A stretch of DNA of 64,000 nucleotides from Aeromonas hydrophila subsp. hydrophila ATCC 7966 (GCF_000014805.1 NC_008570.1:3167001-3231000); one strand, 5' to 3'; counted from the stretch's first letter, positions 19,848 to 30,013 are shown. Program-made: numbers and translations. Notes: generated by a model not told the origin, from the letters alone.

Positions 19848-20939
19848 TTACAGCTCCATTTCTGTATTGTTGGTCGCGGAGTAGCCGGCAATGGCATCAC
19901 TGCGCAATACCTGTTTCAGTTTCCTGGCGTAGTGCGGGTCGGTGGCGTATCCAGCCTGTTGCAAGGCTTCGAAATAACGGTCCGGACTGTCCACCTTGGC
20001 CAGAGCCCCCTTGTAGCGGGAACCCGAGGTCAGGAAATCAACATAGTCGTTGAAGCTCTCCTCGAACGACTCGTAGGAGCGAAACGCCGCCTTCTGGCGC
20101 GATGCCACTCCTTTCTCGTATTCCAGGGTGCTGACCACCGTCTTGGGCCCTTCCCAGCGCGGATCGGCCTTGATGCCGAACAGGTTGTGGGTCACCTGCC
20201 CCTCCCCGTTCTTGATCACCCGCTTGCCCCAGCCACTTTCCAGCGCCGCCTGGGCTACCAGCACTGCCGGGCTCAATCCCAGCTTGTCGGCCGCCTTCTT
20301 GGCCAGCGGCATCAGCCGGTTGACAAACTCTTCAGGGGTGTCAAACACCTGGGTCGTTTCATCGAGCGCCTTGGCGCCGCGAATGCCGTGTCCCACTTGC
20401 GCAGGCCCCATCGGCGGTATGGTGCGGCGACTACGATGAGCCGTTGCCAAAGACTGCACATCGCCACTCATCTCCTTGTCAGCAAAATCTTTGCCAACTT
20501 TTGAGGCTGAGATGAGATCGTTGGCGGCCGAGGTGGGCGGTTGATAGGGTTTATAGACCCGCTCAGTACGCTGCGGCATCTTGAGCACCCGCCCATCGTG
20601 ATGGGTAAAAGTCTCTGGCGAGAGCTGCTTGGCCACCATGGCAGCCAGGCCGATGCCACCCTTGCTCGACATGTCGGCGACCCGCTGTTCGTCCAGCATC
20701 CCCTCGTAGAACTGGGTGTAGCTGCTGTTGAAGGGGCTGTCCTGGGTCAATACCTGGTTGGCCTGGCGCATGCTTTGAAACAGGGTCTGGGTAAAAATGG
20801 ACTCAAACTGACGAGAAGCCGCCATGAGCGCATCCGCCTTGCCCTCCTTGCTCTGGCTCAGCTGGCGCAGGCGATCCAGGTTCTGGATATCCTGCACCAT
20901 GCCCAGATTCACGCCGCTGTTGGTATCTAACTCTGCCAT
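19848..20939 (-). CDS. flgJ: Rod-binding muramidase FlgJ
   Basis: A 363-residue bifunctional protein. Residues about 25-110 are the rod-cap domain (DALMAASRQFESIFTQTLFQSMR). The C-terminal domain from about residue 205 is a GH73 glucosaminidase: LSPAVLVAQAALESGWGKRV contains the catalytic Glu, and NLFGIKADPRWEG follows. It opens the murein so the rod can pass. The linker (about 110-200) is longer than in E. coli FlgJ (313 residues). It lies 44 bases after flgI and 3 before flgK. Confidence 0.97.
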   Translation of the reverse strand: MAELDTNSGVNLGMVQDIQNLDRLRQLSQSKEGKADALMAASRQFESIFTQTLFQSMRQANQVLTQDSPFNSSYTQFYEGMLDEQRVADMSSKGGIGLAAMVAKQLSPETFTHHDGRVLKMPQRTERVYKPYQPPTSAANDLISASKVGKDFADKEMSGDVQSLATAHRSRRTIPPMGPAQVGHGIRGAKALDETTQVFDTPEEFVNRLMPLAKKAADKLGLSPAVLVAQAALESGWGKRVIKNGEGQVTHNLFGIKADPRWEGPKTVVSTLEYEKGVASRQKAAFRSYESFEESFNDYVDFLTSGSRYKGALAKVDSPDRYFEALQQAGYATDPHYARKLKQVLRSDAIAGYSATNNTEMEL

Positions 20940-20983
20940 TTTGCTTACCTCATTGCCGCCCGTGGCAACCCCTTGCCGCTTTA

Positions 20984-22081
20984 TTACAGTATGACCAGCT
21001 GGCCTTCGATGGCGCCGGCCTGTTGCAGCGCCTCCAGGATCGCCATCAGATCGCCGGGAGCCACCCCGACCTGATTCACTGCCCGCACCAGATCATCCAG
21101 GGTGGCCCCGGTATCCAGCTTGAACATGCGTCCCTGCTCCTGCTGCACGTTGATGGTGGAGTTGTTGGTGACCGCCGTCTGCCCGCCGGAGAGCGGATTG
21201 GGCTGGGACACCTGCTGATTTTCCGCGATGGTGACCGTCAAGCCGCCGTGACTGATGGCCGCCGGCTTGAGCCGCACCTGGCTGCCGATGACAATGGTGC
21301 CAGTCCGGGAGTTGACGATGATCTTGGCCGCCTCGCTGGCCGGATCCACCTCCAGATTCTCGATGGTGGCGAGGTAGGAGACCCGCTGGCCCGGGTCCCG
21401 CGGTGCGTAGACCTTGACCGAGGTGGCATCGAGCGCCTGCGCCGTATTGGGGCCGACCAGATCGTTGACCACGTCAGCCAGCCGGCGTGCCGTGGTGAAA
21501 TCGGGGCGGTTCAGGTTGAAGGTGATGGTATCCCCCTGGCTGAAGGAGTTCGGGACTTCCCGCTCTACGGTAGCCCCATTGGCGATACGGCCCACGGTCG
21601 GGGTATTGATCACCACCTTGGAGCCGTCAGCGCCCTCGGCACCCAGCCCGCCAACCACCAGACTGCCCTGCGCCACCGCATAGACCCGGCCATCCAGCCC
21701 CTTAAGGAAGCTTTGCAGCAGGGTGCCGCCACGCAGGCTCTTGGCCTCGCCAATGGCCGACACCGTCACGTCTATGGTCTGGCCCGGCTTGGCAAACGGC
21801 GGCAGATCCGCATGAATGGCCACCGGCGCCACGTCCTTGATCTTGGGCTTGATGTTGTCCGGCACCTTGATGCCGAAATTGTTCAGCATGGTGCGAAAGG
21901 TCTGCTCGGTGAAGGCGTTGCTCTTCTCACCCGTGCCCGGCAGACCGACCACCAGACCGTAGCCGATCAGCTGGTTGCTACGTACCCCTTCCACCGAGCT
22001 GATGTCCTTGATCCGGGAGGCATGGGCCATCCCCAGGGGCAACAGGCAGCAGAACAGGGCAACAAGACGGAGCGACTTCAT
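20984..22081 (-). CDS. flgI: Flagellar P-ring protein
   Basis: A 365-residue periplasmic protein that forms the peptidoglycan ring around the rod. Signal peptide [21 protein letters not shown] is followed by [20 protein letters not shown], the conserved mature N-terminus; [11 protein letters not shown] and the C-terminal [19 protein letters not shown] are family hallmarks. The start at 22081 is chosen because it gives the signal peptide; a longer open frame reaching 22291 has none and would overlap flgH. It lies 8 bases after flgH. Confidence 0.98.
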   Translation of the reverse strand: MKSLRLVALFCCLLPLGMAHASRIKDISSVEGVRSNQLIGYGLVVGLPGTGEKSNAFTEQTFRTMLNNFGIKVPDNIKPKIKDVAPVAIHADLPPFAKPGQTIDVTVSAIGEAKSLRGGTLLQSFLKGLDGRVYAVAQGSLVVGGLGAEGADGSKVVINTPTVGRIANGATVEREVPNSFSQGDTITFNLNRPDFTTARRLADVVNDLVGPNTAQALDATSVKVYAPRDPGQRVSYLATIENLEVDPASEAAKIIVNSRTGTIVIGSQVRLKPAAISHGGLTVTIAENQQVSQPNPLSGGQTAVTNNSTINVQQEQGRMFKLDTGATLDDLVRAVNQVGVAPGDLMAILEALQQAGAIEGQLVIL

Positions 22082-22089
22082 AACACCTC

Positions 22090-22761
22090 CTAGAGCGGCC
22101 ACCAGGGACCATTGAAAAAGCTGGTAAGCCACCCCTGTTCCTGGGTATTGGCCAGATCGCCGGTGCCACCGTAATGGATGCGCGCATTGGCCACCTTCTG
22201 GGATGAGACACTGTTGTCGGTGGTCACATCCTCGGGGCGGATCATGCCGGTGATCCGGATATATTCGTTGCCGTTGTTGAGCATGATCCACTTCTCGCCG
22301 CGCACCAGCAGGTTGCCGTTGGGCAGTACCTTGGCCACGCTGACGGAGATGTTGCCCTGCAGGCTGTTGCTCTGATCCGCCTTGGCCTGCCCCTTGAAGG
22401 CGCCGTTCTGGCTGAGGGAGGCCGACAGATCATAGGGACCGGCCGTCACCGGCACACCGCCCAACACAGCCGGATTCATGGTGAATTTATTATCCTTGCC
22501 GCTCTGGGTATTGGCCTTCTTGGAGGCGGAAGTGGACTCGGCCAGCTCGATGGTGATGATGTCGCCCACCTTGTGCGCCTTGATGTCCGAATAGATGCCG
22601 TTGACCTGATCGGGCTGGAAGATGGCACCGGTCGGCCTGACCGAGACCGGCTCCGACTCCCCGTAGACGGGGGCAAACTCGGGATCATCGGGCTTGGCGG
22701 TATTGGGCGTGCTGCTGCAGCCTCCCAACGCCAGCAGCCCCAGCATCCATATGGCTTTCAT
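22090..22761 (-). CDS. flgH: Flagellar L-ring lipoprotein
   Basis: A 223-residue outer-membrane lipoprotein that forms the L-ring bushing. The lipobox LALGGC places the lipidated Cys near residue 15. Conserved FlgH segments include [20 protein letters not shown], then [22 protein letters not shown] and GMIRPEDV near the C-terminus. Two adjacent ATGs exist at 22764 and 22761; the AGGAGG Shine-Dalgarno is 6 bases from the second, which is used here. It lies between flgG and flgI in the normal order. Confidence 0.97.
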   Translation of the reverse strand: MKAIWMLGLLALGGCSSTPNTAKPDDPEFAPVYGESEPVSVRPTGAIFQPDQVNGIYSDIKAHKVGDIITIELAESTSASKKANTQSGKDNKFTMNPAVLGGVPVTAGPYDLSASLSQNGAFKGQAKADQSNSLQGNISVSVAKVLPNGNLLVRGEKWIMLNNGNEYIRITGMIRPEDVTTDNSVSSQKVANARIHYGGTGDLANTQEQGWLTSFFNGPWWPL

Positions 22762-22775
22762 CATGCGCCTCCTAC

Positions 22776-23564
22776 TTATGTGCGCTGGATCAGGAAGGAC
22801 ATCATGCCATCCACCGCCGAGAGAACCTTGGAGTTCATCTCGTACACCCGCTGGGCCTGGATCAGGTTCACCAGCTCTTCGGTCACGTTGACGTTGGAGG
22901 TCTCCAGCATGCCCTGCTTGATCACCCCCAGTCCGTCCGTCCCGGCGACACCCTGCACCGGCGCACCGCTGGACTGGGTCTCGACGAACATGTTCTCGCC
23001 CATGGGCTGCAGACCAGAAGCGTTGACGAAGTCGGTGGTGTTGATCTGGCCTACCACCTGGGAGGCGCCATCCCCTTTGAGCTGTACCGACACCTGGCCA
23101 TCCTCGCCAATCGTCACGCTCTGGGCGTTCTCCGGGATCTGGATCTCCGGCTGCAGCGGGTAACCGTTGCCCGGCGTGACGATTGTCCCTTCACTGTTGA
23201 GGGTGAACTGGCCGTTGCGGGTATAGGCCGCGCTGCCATCGGGCAGCTGGATCTCGAAGTAGCCACGGCCGCTTATCATCAGATCCAGTGAGTTGTCTGT
23301 GGTTTGCACGTTGCCCTGGCTGTGGTTCTTCTGGGTGGCCACTACCTTGGCCCCCGCCCCCAGCATCAGGCCGGAAGGGCGCTCGGTGTCGGCCGATGAA
23401 CGGCCACCGGGCTGGTTGATGTTTTGATAGAGCAGATCCTCGAAGATGGCCCGGGATTTTTTGTAACCCACGGTGCTGGCGTTCGCCAGGTTGTTCGAGG
23501 TAACCGAGATGTTGGTCTGCTGTGCATCCAAGCCGGTCTTGCTGATCCAGAGTGCAGGGTTCAT
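22776..23564 (-). CDS. flgG: Flagellar distal rod protein FlgG
   Basis: A 262-residue component of the distal rod. The N-terminus MNPALWISKTGLDAQQTNISVTSNNLAN contains the rod/hook signature, NVQTTDNSLDLMISGRGYFEI is the conserved FlgG central motif near residue 88, and LVNLIQAQRVYEMNSKVLSA closes the protein. Length equals E. coli FlgG (260). It is secreted through the flagellar export gate without a signal peptide. It lies 14 bases after flgF. Confidence 0.98.
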   Translation of the reverse strand: MNPALWISKTGLDAQQTNISVTSNNLANASTVGYKKSRAIFEDLLYQNINQPGGRSSADTERPSGLMLGAGAKVVATQKNHSQGNVQTTDNSLDLMISGRGYFEIQLPDGSAAYTRNGQFTLNSEGTIVTPGNGYPLQPEIQIPENAQSVTIGEDGQVSVQLKGDGASQVVGQINTTDFVNASGLQPMGENMFVETQSSGAPVQGVAGTDGLGVIKQGMLETSNVNVTEELVNLIQAQRVYEMNSKVLSAVDGMMSFLIQRT

Positions 23565-23578
23565 GTAAAACTCCTTGG

Positions 23579-24325
23579 TTAGCTGATACGCAGCAGCTGG
23601 GTTTGAGCCTCGTCATTCTCTTCCGCGGTCTTCATTATTTTGACCTGGGTTTCAAACTGACGTTGCAACCGAATAAGGTTGGTCATTTCATCGACCACGT
23701 TGACGTTGCTCCCCTCGAGGGAGCCGGCGATCAGGCCGACAGTGGCCGACGCCGCTTCATTCTGGCCATCCTTGCGACGGAACAGGCCGTCCTGCCCCTT
23801 CTCCACCGCATCCACCGCCGGATTGACCAGCTTGATGCGCTGGAAATTCTCCGGCAGGTTGGCGGCCGCCCCTTCCGGACGGCCACTGATGGTGCCGTCC
23901 CGGTTGATTTCAATTTTCTCCATCGGCAGCGGCAGCACGATGGGCTGACCGCCGTCGTCCACCACGTTCAACCCGGTGGAGGTTTGCAGGTTGCCGGTCG
24001 CGCTCAACTGCAGATTGCCCATGCGGGTATAGGCTTCGCCGCCCTTGGGATCCTGCACCGCAATCCAGCCCTGGCCGTCGACGGCAACGTCAAGATCCCG
24101 ACCCGTGGTCATCAGCATGCCATGCTGCAGGTTCTGGCCTGGCCGCTCGGCCATGGCGAACACCCGGGTGGGCAACCCCTCGCCAAACGCCTGCATGCTG
24201 CGCGCCTGCTCGAAGTCGGACTTGAAGCCGGTGGTATTGGCGTTGGCCAGGTTGTTGCTTCGAACAGCCAGGCTGTTCATGCTCTCCTTGGCGCCCGACA
24301 TGGCGATGTATAGCAGGTGATCCAT
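23579..24325 (-). CDS. flgF: Flagellar proximal rod protein FlgF
   Basis: A 248-residue proximal-rod subunit. MDHLLYIAMSGAKESMNSLAVRSNNLAN is the rod-family N-terminus; DLDVAVDGQGWIAVQDPKGGEAYTR matches the FlgF core and MTNLIRLQRQFETQVKIMKTAEEND the C-terminal helix. The start at 24325 has AGGAT about 7 bases upstream and gives the conserved N-terminus, whereas the open frame to 24403 adds unrelated residues that would cover the promoter. It is the first gene of a unit with its own sigma54 promoter, after a terminator behind flgE. Confidence 0.97.
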   Translation of the reverse strand: MDHLLYIAMSGAKESMNSLAVRSNNLANANTTGFKSDFEQARSMQAFGEGLPTRVFAMAERPGQNLQHGMLMTTGRDLDVAVDGQGWIAVQDPKGGEAYTRMGNLQLSATGNLQTSTGLNVVDDGGQPIVLPLPMEKIEINRDGTISGRPEGAAANLPENFQRIKLVNPAVDAVEKGQDGLFRRKDGQNEAASATVGLIAGSLEGSNVNVVDEMTNLIRLQRQFETQVKIMKTAEENDEAQTQLLRIS

Positions 24326-24363
24326 GGGATCCTCCGTCAAACTGATGACTCTGACAGAGGAAC

Positions 24364-24379
24364 TGCAATTTGAATGCCA
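24364..24379 (-). promoter_or_regulatory. Sigma54 promoter of flgFGHIJKL
   Basis: The minus strand reads TGGCATTCAAATTGCA, matching TGGCAC-N5-TTGCA with exact GG-to-GC spacing. It lies 38 bases before the flgF ATG. The activator is presumably FlrC or FlrA. Confidence 0.85.
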
Positions 24380-24422
24380 ATCCCCATTACCTCGGGTCAC
24401 CAAGGCGGCAAATACCCATGAA

Positions 24423-24443
24423 AAAGGGCGCCGAAGCGCCCTT
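24423..24443 (-). terminator. Terminator after flgE
   Basis: Perfect 8-9-base stem AAAGGGCGC and GCGCCCTTT around CGAA, in the 135-base gap between flgE and flgF, with a run of five A on the left that reads as T on the minus strand. It splits the flg cluster into flgBCDE and flgF-L units. Confidence 0.85.
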
Positions 24444-24460
24444 TGTTAACAAGAGAATGA

Positions 24461-25795
24461 TTAGCGGATCTGCAGTATGGTCTGCTGCAGGGAGCTGTTC
24501 ACTTCCAGCGAACGGGAGTTGGCCTGGAAGTTGCGCTGCGCGGTGATGAGGTTGACCAGCTGGGAGGTCAAATCCACGTTGGATTGCTCCAGCGCAGAGG
24601 ACTTGATGCTACCCAAGGTGCCCGAGTTGGGGGTGCCGGGCAGCGCATCACCAGAGAGCAGAGACTGGCGCCAGGAGGTATCCCCGACCTGGGTCAATCC
24701 TTGCGAGTTGGCGAATTTGGCAAGTGCCACCATGGCAACCTTCAACGTCGTCGCATTGCTGTAGGTCGCCGACACAATACCGTCCGGCGTAATCTCGACC
24801 TTGGTCAGATTACCAACAGTGGCACCATCCTGGGTCAGTTTGGTGACGTTGAAAGGTGAGCTGTATTGCGTCACATCACCGAGACGGATCTCCAATGTCT
24901 GAGCGGGATCGGCACCGTTGGTAATAATCCCGGCCGTCGTGCCAAGGGCGACGGTTTTGATCGGATCAGCTGGAACGGTTTTAGTTGGATCCAATTTGCC
25001 GCCGGAAGTAAACTCCATCTTTACGCCTGTGGGGACGCCTGTCGCTGGGCTGGGTGAACCACCGGCGATATCAATGGGCTTGTTCCCTTCATACATGTAC
25101 ATGCTCCAGGTACCCGGCGTCAGCGGCGTTCCCGGGGCAGCCGGATCCTCATGGCGGACAAAATATTTGGTGATCACATGGGGAGCACCAAGCGAATCAT
25201 ATATCGTCACCGAGGTTGAGTGGGCAAAGGTGGCCGAATTGGTCGGATCGAACGCAGTTGGTGACGTTGGTTTGGTTTTCGACTCGATACTCAGGTTGAA
25301 GCTGGCTTCCACCAGCTCGGTCATTTTGGGCTCACCCGCCCGATCCGGTATTTGAATCGGTTTGGTGGCGTTGATGCTGACCGCCTTGGGCGTCCCATCC
25401 GTGTTGATTTCATAGCCTTGCAGATAGTTGCCCTGATTGTTGACCATATAGCTGTTTTCATTCAGCTTGAAGGCACCGGCCCGGGTAAAGGTACGATCCA
25501 GGTTGGTCAGACCGTCCGACGTCACGAAGAAGCCATTGCCCTGAATGGACAAATCAAGGGCGTTGTTGGTGAACTGCAGCGCCCCCTGGTGAAACTGCTG
25601 TGCCACCGCCCCCGTTGCCACACCATTGCCGACCTGGGTCTTGGCATTGACGAAGATGGAGTTGGCGTATACGTCCGCAAACTCGGCACGAGACTCTTTA
25701 AAGCCCGTGGTATTGACGTTGGCAATGTTGTTGGCGGTAACGTTCAGATCTTTTTGTGCCGCGTTGACACCGCTCAAGGCATTGTTAAATGACAT
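24461..25795 (-). CDS. flgE: Flagellar hook protein FlgE
   Basis: A 444-residue hook subunit. MSFNNALSGVNAAQKDLNVTANNIANVNTTGFK is the family N-terminus (split here only by numbering), LQFTNNALDLSIQGNGFFV lies near residue 75, and the C-terminus has SNVDLTSQLVNLITAQRNFQANSRSLE. The central domain (about residues 145-330) is the variable outer part of the hook and reads AT-richer than the flanks, normal for this surface domain. It lies 10 bases after flgD and ends at a terminator. Confidence 0.97.
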   Translation of the reverse strand: MSFNNALSGVNAAQKDLNVTANNIANVNTTGFKESRAEFADVYANSIFVNAKTQVGNGVATGAVAQQFHQGALQFTNNALDLSIQGNGFFVTSDGLTNLDRTFTRAGAFKLNENSYMVNNQGNYLQGYEINTDGTPKAVSINATKPIQIPDRAGEPKMTELVEASFNLSIESKTKPTSPTAFDPTNSATFAHSTSVTIYDSLGAPHVITKYFVRHEDPAAPGTPLTPGTWSMYMYEGNKPIDIAGGSPSPATGVPTGVKMEFTSGGKLDPTKTVPADPIKTVALGTTAGIITNGADPAQTLEIRLGDVTQYSSPFNVTKLTQDGATVGNLTKVEITPDGIVSATYSNATTLKVAMVALAKFANSQGLTQVGDTSWRQSLLSGDALPGTPNSGTLGSIKSSALEQSNVDLTSQLVNLITAQRNFQANSRSLEVNSSLQQTILQIR

Positions 25796-25805
25796 ATCCA
25801 GCTCC

Positions 25806-26534
25806 TTAGATCGATGCTGTTGGCGTGGGGGTTGATGGTGTTTTCACCGTACCTGCAATCTGCAAGATACTGTTCAGGCTTGTTGTACCGAGGCCTTTCA
25901 AATTGAGCTGAGTCGGATTGCTTGCCGTACCCAGGATCACGCTGTCGACCTTGCCATAGGCAAAGATCGGGACACTCTCCGACTTCCCGTCCACGGTACC
26001 GTTTGCCTTGAGGGTGTATTTGCCCTCTTTGGCCGGGTTTCCGTCCTTGTCCTTGCCATCCCAGACGATTTCGACGTTGCCCTTCTGGTCACCTTCCAGC
26101 GGAAACTCCTTGATGACCTGCCCGCTCTCGTCTTCGATGGTGATCTTCACGTTCGAATACTTGTTTTCTGTGCCCACGGCGACCACGCCTGGCAAAGAGC
26201 CGTCTTTTTCCAGGTAACCCACATTGCTCTGCAGCAAGACGTTTTGTCCCACCAGTGCCGAGGCTTGCAGCGCCTGGCTGGAGGTCATCAGGCTATTGAG
26301 GCTGCCAATCTGGTTGGAGAGACTGCTGATCCCCTGTGACGTCGACATGGAGGTCATCTGGGAAAGCATCTGGGCGTTGTCCACCGGCTTGAACGGATCC
26401 TGATAGGAGAGCTGCATGGTCAGCAGCTTTAGGAACGACTCCTGATCCAGCTCCTTCTTGGGCGTCGACGTCGTGCCCGTGGTCTGGGTGGTCGTGCGGC
26501 CGATGCCGTTCACGCCACTGGTTGTATCTGCCAT
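25806..26534 (-). CDS. flgD: Hook-capping protein FlgD
   Basis: A 242-residue scaffold required for hook assembly. The N-terminal signature LDQESFLKLLTMQLSYQDPFKPVDNAQMLSQM is present near residues 29-60, followed by a FlgD Ig-like region with the pattern VKITIEDESGQVIKEFPL and DGKDKDGNPAKEGKYTLK typical of the capping domain. It is exported and discarded after hook completion. It lies 15 bases after flgC and 10 before flgE. Confidence 0.96.
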   Translation of the reverse strand: MADTTSGVNGIGRTTTQTTGTTSTPKKELDQESFLKLLTMQLSYQDPFKPVDNAQMLSQMTSMSTSQGISSLSNQIGSLNSLMTSSQALQASALVGQNVLLQSNVGYLEKDGSLPGVVAVGTENKYSNVKITIEDESGQVIKEFPLEGDQKGNVEIVWDGKDKDGNPAKEGKYTLKANGTVDGKSESVPIFAYGKVDSVILGTASNPTQLNLKGLGTTSLNSILQIAGTVKTPSTPTPTASI

Positions 26535-26549
26535 CTATGCGTCCCCCTG

Positions 26550-26969
26550 TCAGGACTTGCCGAGGTTGAGCGTCTGCTGCAGCATCTTCTTGGCAGAGTC
26601 TGCAACCTGCACATTGGTTTGATAGCTGCGCGAGGCGTTGATCATGTCCGCCATCTCTTCCACCATGTTGACGTTGGGTTTGAAGATGAAGCCATCTTTA
26701 TCCGCCATGGGGTGGTTGGGGTTGTACTCCTTGAGCAAGGGTGCCTCGCTCTCGACAATCCCCTTTACTTCAACCCCGGCCGACGCCTGCTTGTCCGACA
26801 TGGCCTGATCCAGCTGGGCGGCAAAAATTGGCCGCCTGGCATGGTAAGTTTTTTCCACGCTGGAGCTGACGCTGTCGGCGTTGGCCATGTTGCTGGCTAC
26901 CGTGTTGAGGCGAACAGACTGTGCACTCATGGCCGAGCCTGCAATGTCAAAGACCTTGAACAAACTCAT
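26550..26969 (-). CDS. flgC: Proximal rod protein FlgC
   Basis: A 139-residue rod subunit with N-terminus [31 protein letters not shown], the conserved GVEVKGIVESEAPLLKEYNPNHPMAD, and C-terminal MINASRSYQTNVQVADSAKKMLQQTL. The ATG at 26969 overlaps the flgB stop by one base (TGATG) and has AGGAG 8 bases upstream; a GTG one codon earlier is less likely. It is part of the flgBCDE unit. Confidence 0.97.
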   Translation of the reverse strand: MSLFKVFDIAGSAMSAQSVRLNTVASNMANADSVSSSVEKTYHARRPIFAAQLDQAMSDKQASAGVEVKGIVESEAPLLKEYNPNHPMADKDGFIFKPNVNMVEEMADMINASRSYQTNVQVADSAKKMLQQTLNLGKS

Positions 26970-27367
26970 CACTGTTCTCCTTTCAAGGCCTTCAGCAGGC
27001 CGCTGATCTTGCTGTTCATAAATTCAAGGGAGGTCTGGTATTCAAGGCTGTTGCGCAAAAACTCGCTGCGCTCCTGCTGCACGTCGACCGTGTTGCCATC
27101 ACCGGTATCGGGCTGCAGGGGATTGCGATATTGCGTAACGCCTGGTGCATCCATCTGCAGGGCGAAATGCTTCTCACTGGTCGTGGCAAGGCCAAAGCCC
27201 TGTTGTTGCTGGGCCTCTTCCAATGCTTGCGAGAAGTTGATATCCCGAGCCTTGAAGCCTGGCGTGTCCGCATTGGCAATGTTGCTGGACAACACCTCTG
27301 CACGCTTGGAGCGAACGCTCAGCGTGTATTGATGAATACCAAATGCCTTGTCGAATGAAATTGCCAT
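26969..27367 (-). CDS. flgB: Proximal rod protein FlgB
   Basis: A 132-residue rod subunit, first gene of flg[47 protein letters not shown] is the expected N-terminus and [22 protein letters not shown] the C-terminal helix. A GGAGG Shine-Dalgarno lies 6 bases before the ATG. A near-perfect sigma54 promoter sits 28 bases upstream, so transcription depends on RpoN and a flagellar activator. Confidence 0.97.
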
Positions 27368-27394
27368 AGCACACCTCCTGCTTGAGAAATTATT

Positions 27395-27410
27395 AGCAAG
27401 AGGTGTGCCA
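27395..27410 (-). promoter_or_regulatory. Sigma54 promoter of flgBCDE
   Basis: The minus strand reads TGGCACACCTCTTGCT, matching TGGCAC-N5-TTGCT with exact spacing. It lies between cheR and flgB, 28-43 bases before the flgB ATG. Confidence 0.9.
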
Positions 27411-27430
27411 AAGAGGGATTTAAGCGGGGA

Positions 27431-28255
<825 letters not shown>

Positions 28256-28273
28256 GCAGTTTGTTCTTCTTGA

Positions 28274-29185
28274 TTAGAGTGCGCCTTGTACGGCCTTGGC
28301 CAATTCATCCGGCTGGAATTTGGCAATGAAATTGTTCGCACCAACTTTCTGCACCATGGCCTGATTGAACACCCCACTGAGGGATGTGTGCAGAATAACA
28401 TGTAAGTCCTTGAGATTGGGATTGTTGCGGATCTCGGCGGTAAAAGTATAACCATCCATTTCCGGCATCTCGATGTCCGAAATCACCAAGGCGATCTGAT
28501 CCTTGATGGGACCGTTTTTGGACATCTCCAGCAACATGTTGAGCGCTTCACGCCCATCCTTCGCCAGTACGCACTGCACCCCGATGGCTTCGAGCGCACG
28601 CTGTACCTGCTTGCGAGCCACGGAGGAGTCATCAGCCACCAACACCGGACGTCCCAGAGTCGGATGCTCCACGCTGGCCTCCACCAGCTCTTTGCTGACC
28701 TCGGTCGATACCGGCGAGATTTCGTTGAGAATGCGTTCCACGTCCAGGATCTCGACCAACTCACCATCGACCTCGGTCACTGCCGTCATGTAGTTGATGC
28801 GCCCCGCCCCTTTCGGCGGCGGCAGGATGGATTCCCAGTTCATGTTGATGATGCGCTCGACCGAGTGCACCAGGAAGCCCTGAATGGAGCGGTTGTATTC
28901 GGAGATGATGATGAAGCATTTGGTCAGATCTTCGATCGGACGCTTGCCCATCGCCATGCTGAGGTCGATCACCGAGATGGTCTGGCCGCGGATATGGGCC
29001 ACCCCGCGAATACAGGAGTTCAGCTTGGGCATGACAGTCAAGGGAGGACACTGCAACACTTCACGTACCTTGAATACGTTGATGCCAAATCTTTGACGTC
29101 CGTTGAGACGAAACAACAATAACTCCAGCCGGTTTTGCCCAACTAGCTGGGTACGTTGGTTGACCGAGTCCAGGATACTGGCCAT
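28274..29185 (-). CDS. cheV: Chemotaxis coupling protein CheV
   Basis: A 303-residue fusion of a CheW-like domain (residues about 15-150, LLLFRLNGRQRFGINVFKVREV, RGVAHIRGQTISVIDLS) to a receiver domain (about 172-300) with acidic pair VADDSS, phospho-acceptor Asp in LVISDIEMPEMDGYTF and the conserved Lys in FIAKFQPDEL. It couples receptors to CheA and may act as a phosphate sink. The ATG at 29185 has AGGGAG 7 bases upstream; the GTG at 29191 is less suitable. A sigma28-like promoter lies upstream, overlapping the flgA start. Confidence 0.95.
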   Translation of the reverse strand: MASILDSVNQRTQLVGQNRLELLLFRLNGRQRFGINVFKVREVLQCPPLTVMPKLNSCIRGVAHIRGQTISVIDLSMAMGKRPIEDLTKCFIIISEYNRSIQGFLVHSVERIINMNWESILPPPKGAGRINYMTAVTEVDGELVEILDVERILNEISPVSTEVSKELVEASVEHPTLGRPVLVADDSSVARKQVQRALEAIGVQCVLAKDGREALNMLLEMSKNGPIKDQIALVISDIEMPEMDGYTFTAEIRNNPNLKDLHVILHTSLSGVFNQAMVQKVGANNFIAKFQPDELAKAVQGAL

Positions 29186-29205
29186 AAACACTCCCTAAAA
29201 ACGCT

Positions 29206-29221
29206 TGGCATTAATCATGCA
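29206..29221 (+). promoter_or_regulatory. Candidate sigma54 promoter of flgA
   Basis: The plus strand reads TGGCATTAATCATGCA, with GG and GC doublets at the required 12-base spacing; TTGC is ATGC. It lies 109 bases before flgA in the cheV/flgA divergent region. Slightly weaker than the flgB and flgF sites. Confidence 0.65.
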
Positions 29222-29309
29222 TGCGTGTTGGCTTGCGTCAGACTATCGATGTCACTGCGAACGAATTCTGAAGCAAGCATAGTTAAATATGGTGATATAC
29301 GTGAACAAC

Positions 29310-29336
29310 TTATCGGCCAGCGAGCGAAAATGATTA
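29310..29336 (-). promoter_or_regulatory. Candidate sigma28 (FliA) promoter of cheV-cheR
   Basis: On the minus strand GCCGATAA (29310-29317) is a perfect FliA -10. TAATC (29332-29336) matches three of five bases of TAAAG at the exact 14-base spacing. It lies across the flgA start codon (29330) and would give a leader of about 115 bases before cheV. Confidence 0.5.
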
Positions 29337-30013
29337 GTAGACTTTTCCTCACCTTACTGCTGTTTTGCGGCATTTCTCACGCCACGGCATCCGAGGTGAC
29401 CAGTTACTTGCAAGAAAAGGCGCAGGATTTTGTGCTCGGCCAGCTCGATGTCCCGCTCGATGCCCAAGTACAGGTGCAGGCAGCCTCCATCGATGAGCGC
29501 CTGCCTTTGAGTCGCTGCGACGAACATCTTGCCATCACGCTGCCCGCCAAGATGGAGATCCGCCGCAATACCACCGTCTACCTCAAATGCGAGGAAGAGA
29601 AGCCCTGGGATCTCTACCTGCCGGTGCGGGTCAGCATACAGAAGCCTTATGTGACCGTCTCCACCCCGGTGGCCAAGGGCGATATTCTGAGCGAAGGCGT
29701 GCTGACACAAGCCTATCAGGATCAGACGCTGATGCGCGGCGACTATCTCAGCGATACCACGGCGCTCATTGGCGTGCGCAGCAAACGCGAGCTCAAGCCA
29801 GGCCAGCCTATCCGGCTCAGTCAGGTCTGCGTGGTCTGCAAGGGCGATCAGGTGACCCTCAGCGCAGAAAATAGCAGCATGCAAATCAAAACCATGGCCC
29901 GAGCCTTGCAAGATGGCAGCTTCGGAGACATGATCAGGCTCGTCAATATCCGCTCAGGCAAAACGGTGCAGGGTAAAGTCAACGCTGTTGGCTCCGTGGT
30001 GGTCACCTTCTGA
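29330..30013 (+). CDS. flgA: P-ring assembly chaperone FlgA
   Basis: A 227-residue periplasmic protein that assists FlgI polymerisation. A signal peptide covers about residues 1-20 (MISRLFLTLLLFCGISHATA). The C-terminal SAF-like half includes PVAKGDILSEGVL, LKPGQPIRLSQV, and ends VNIRSGKTVQGKVNAVGSVVV as in FlgA homologues. The ATG at 29330 is chosen for the signal peptide; the ribosome site is weak (GCGAG). It diverges from cheV and is followed by flgMN, the order found in Vibrio. Confidence 0.95.
   Translation: MISRLFLTLLLFCGISHATASEVTSYLQEKAQDFVLGQLDVPLDAQVQVQAASIDERLPLSRCDEHLAITLPAKMEIRRNTTVYLKCEEEKPWDLYLPVRVSIQKPYVTVSTPVAKGDILSEGVLTQAYQDQTLMRGDYLSDTTALIGVRSKRELKPGQPIRLSQVCVVCKGDQVTLSAENSSMQIKTMARALQDGSFGDMIRLVNIRSGKTVQGKVNAVGSVVVTF

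Noticed and set aside
18615..20504. 629-codon plus-strand frame opposite flgK and flgJ
   Set aside because: It spans the junction of two well-supported flagellar genes on the other strand and shows only shadow composition.
24850..25400. AT-richer stretch as a foreign insertion in flgE
   Set aside because: It coincides with the variable central domain of the hook protein, the frame is intact, and such composition is normal there.
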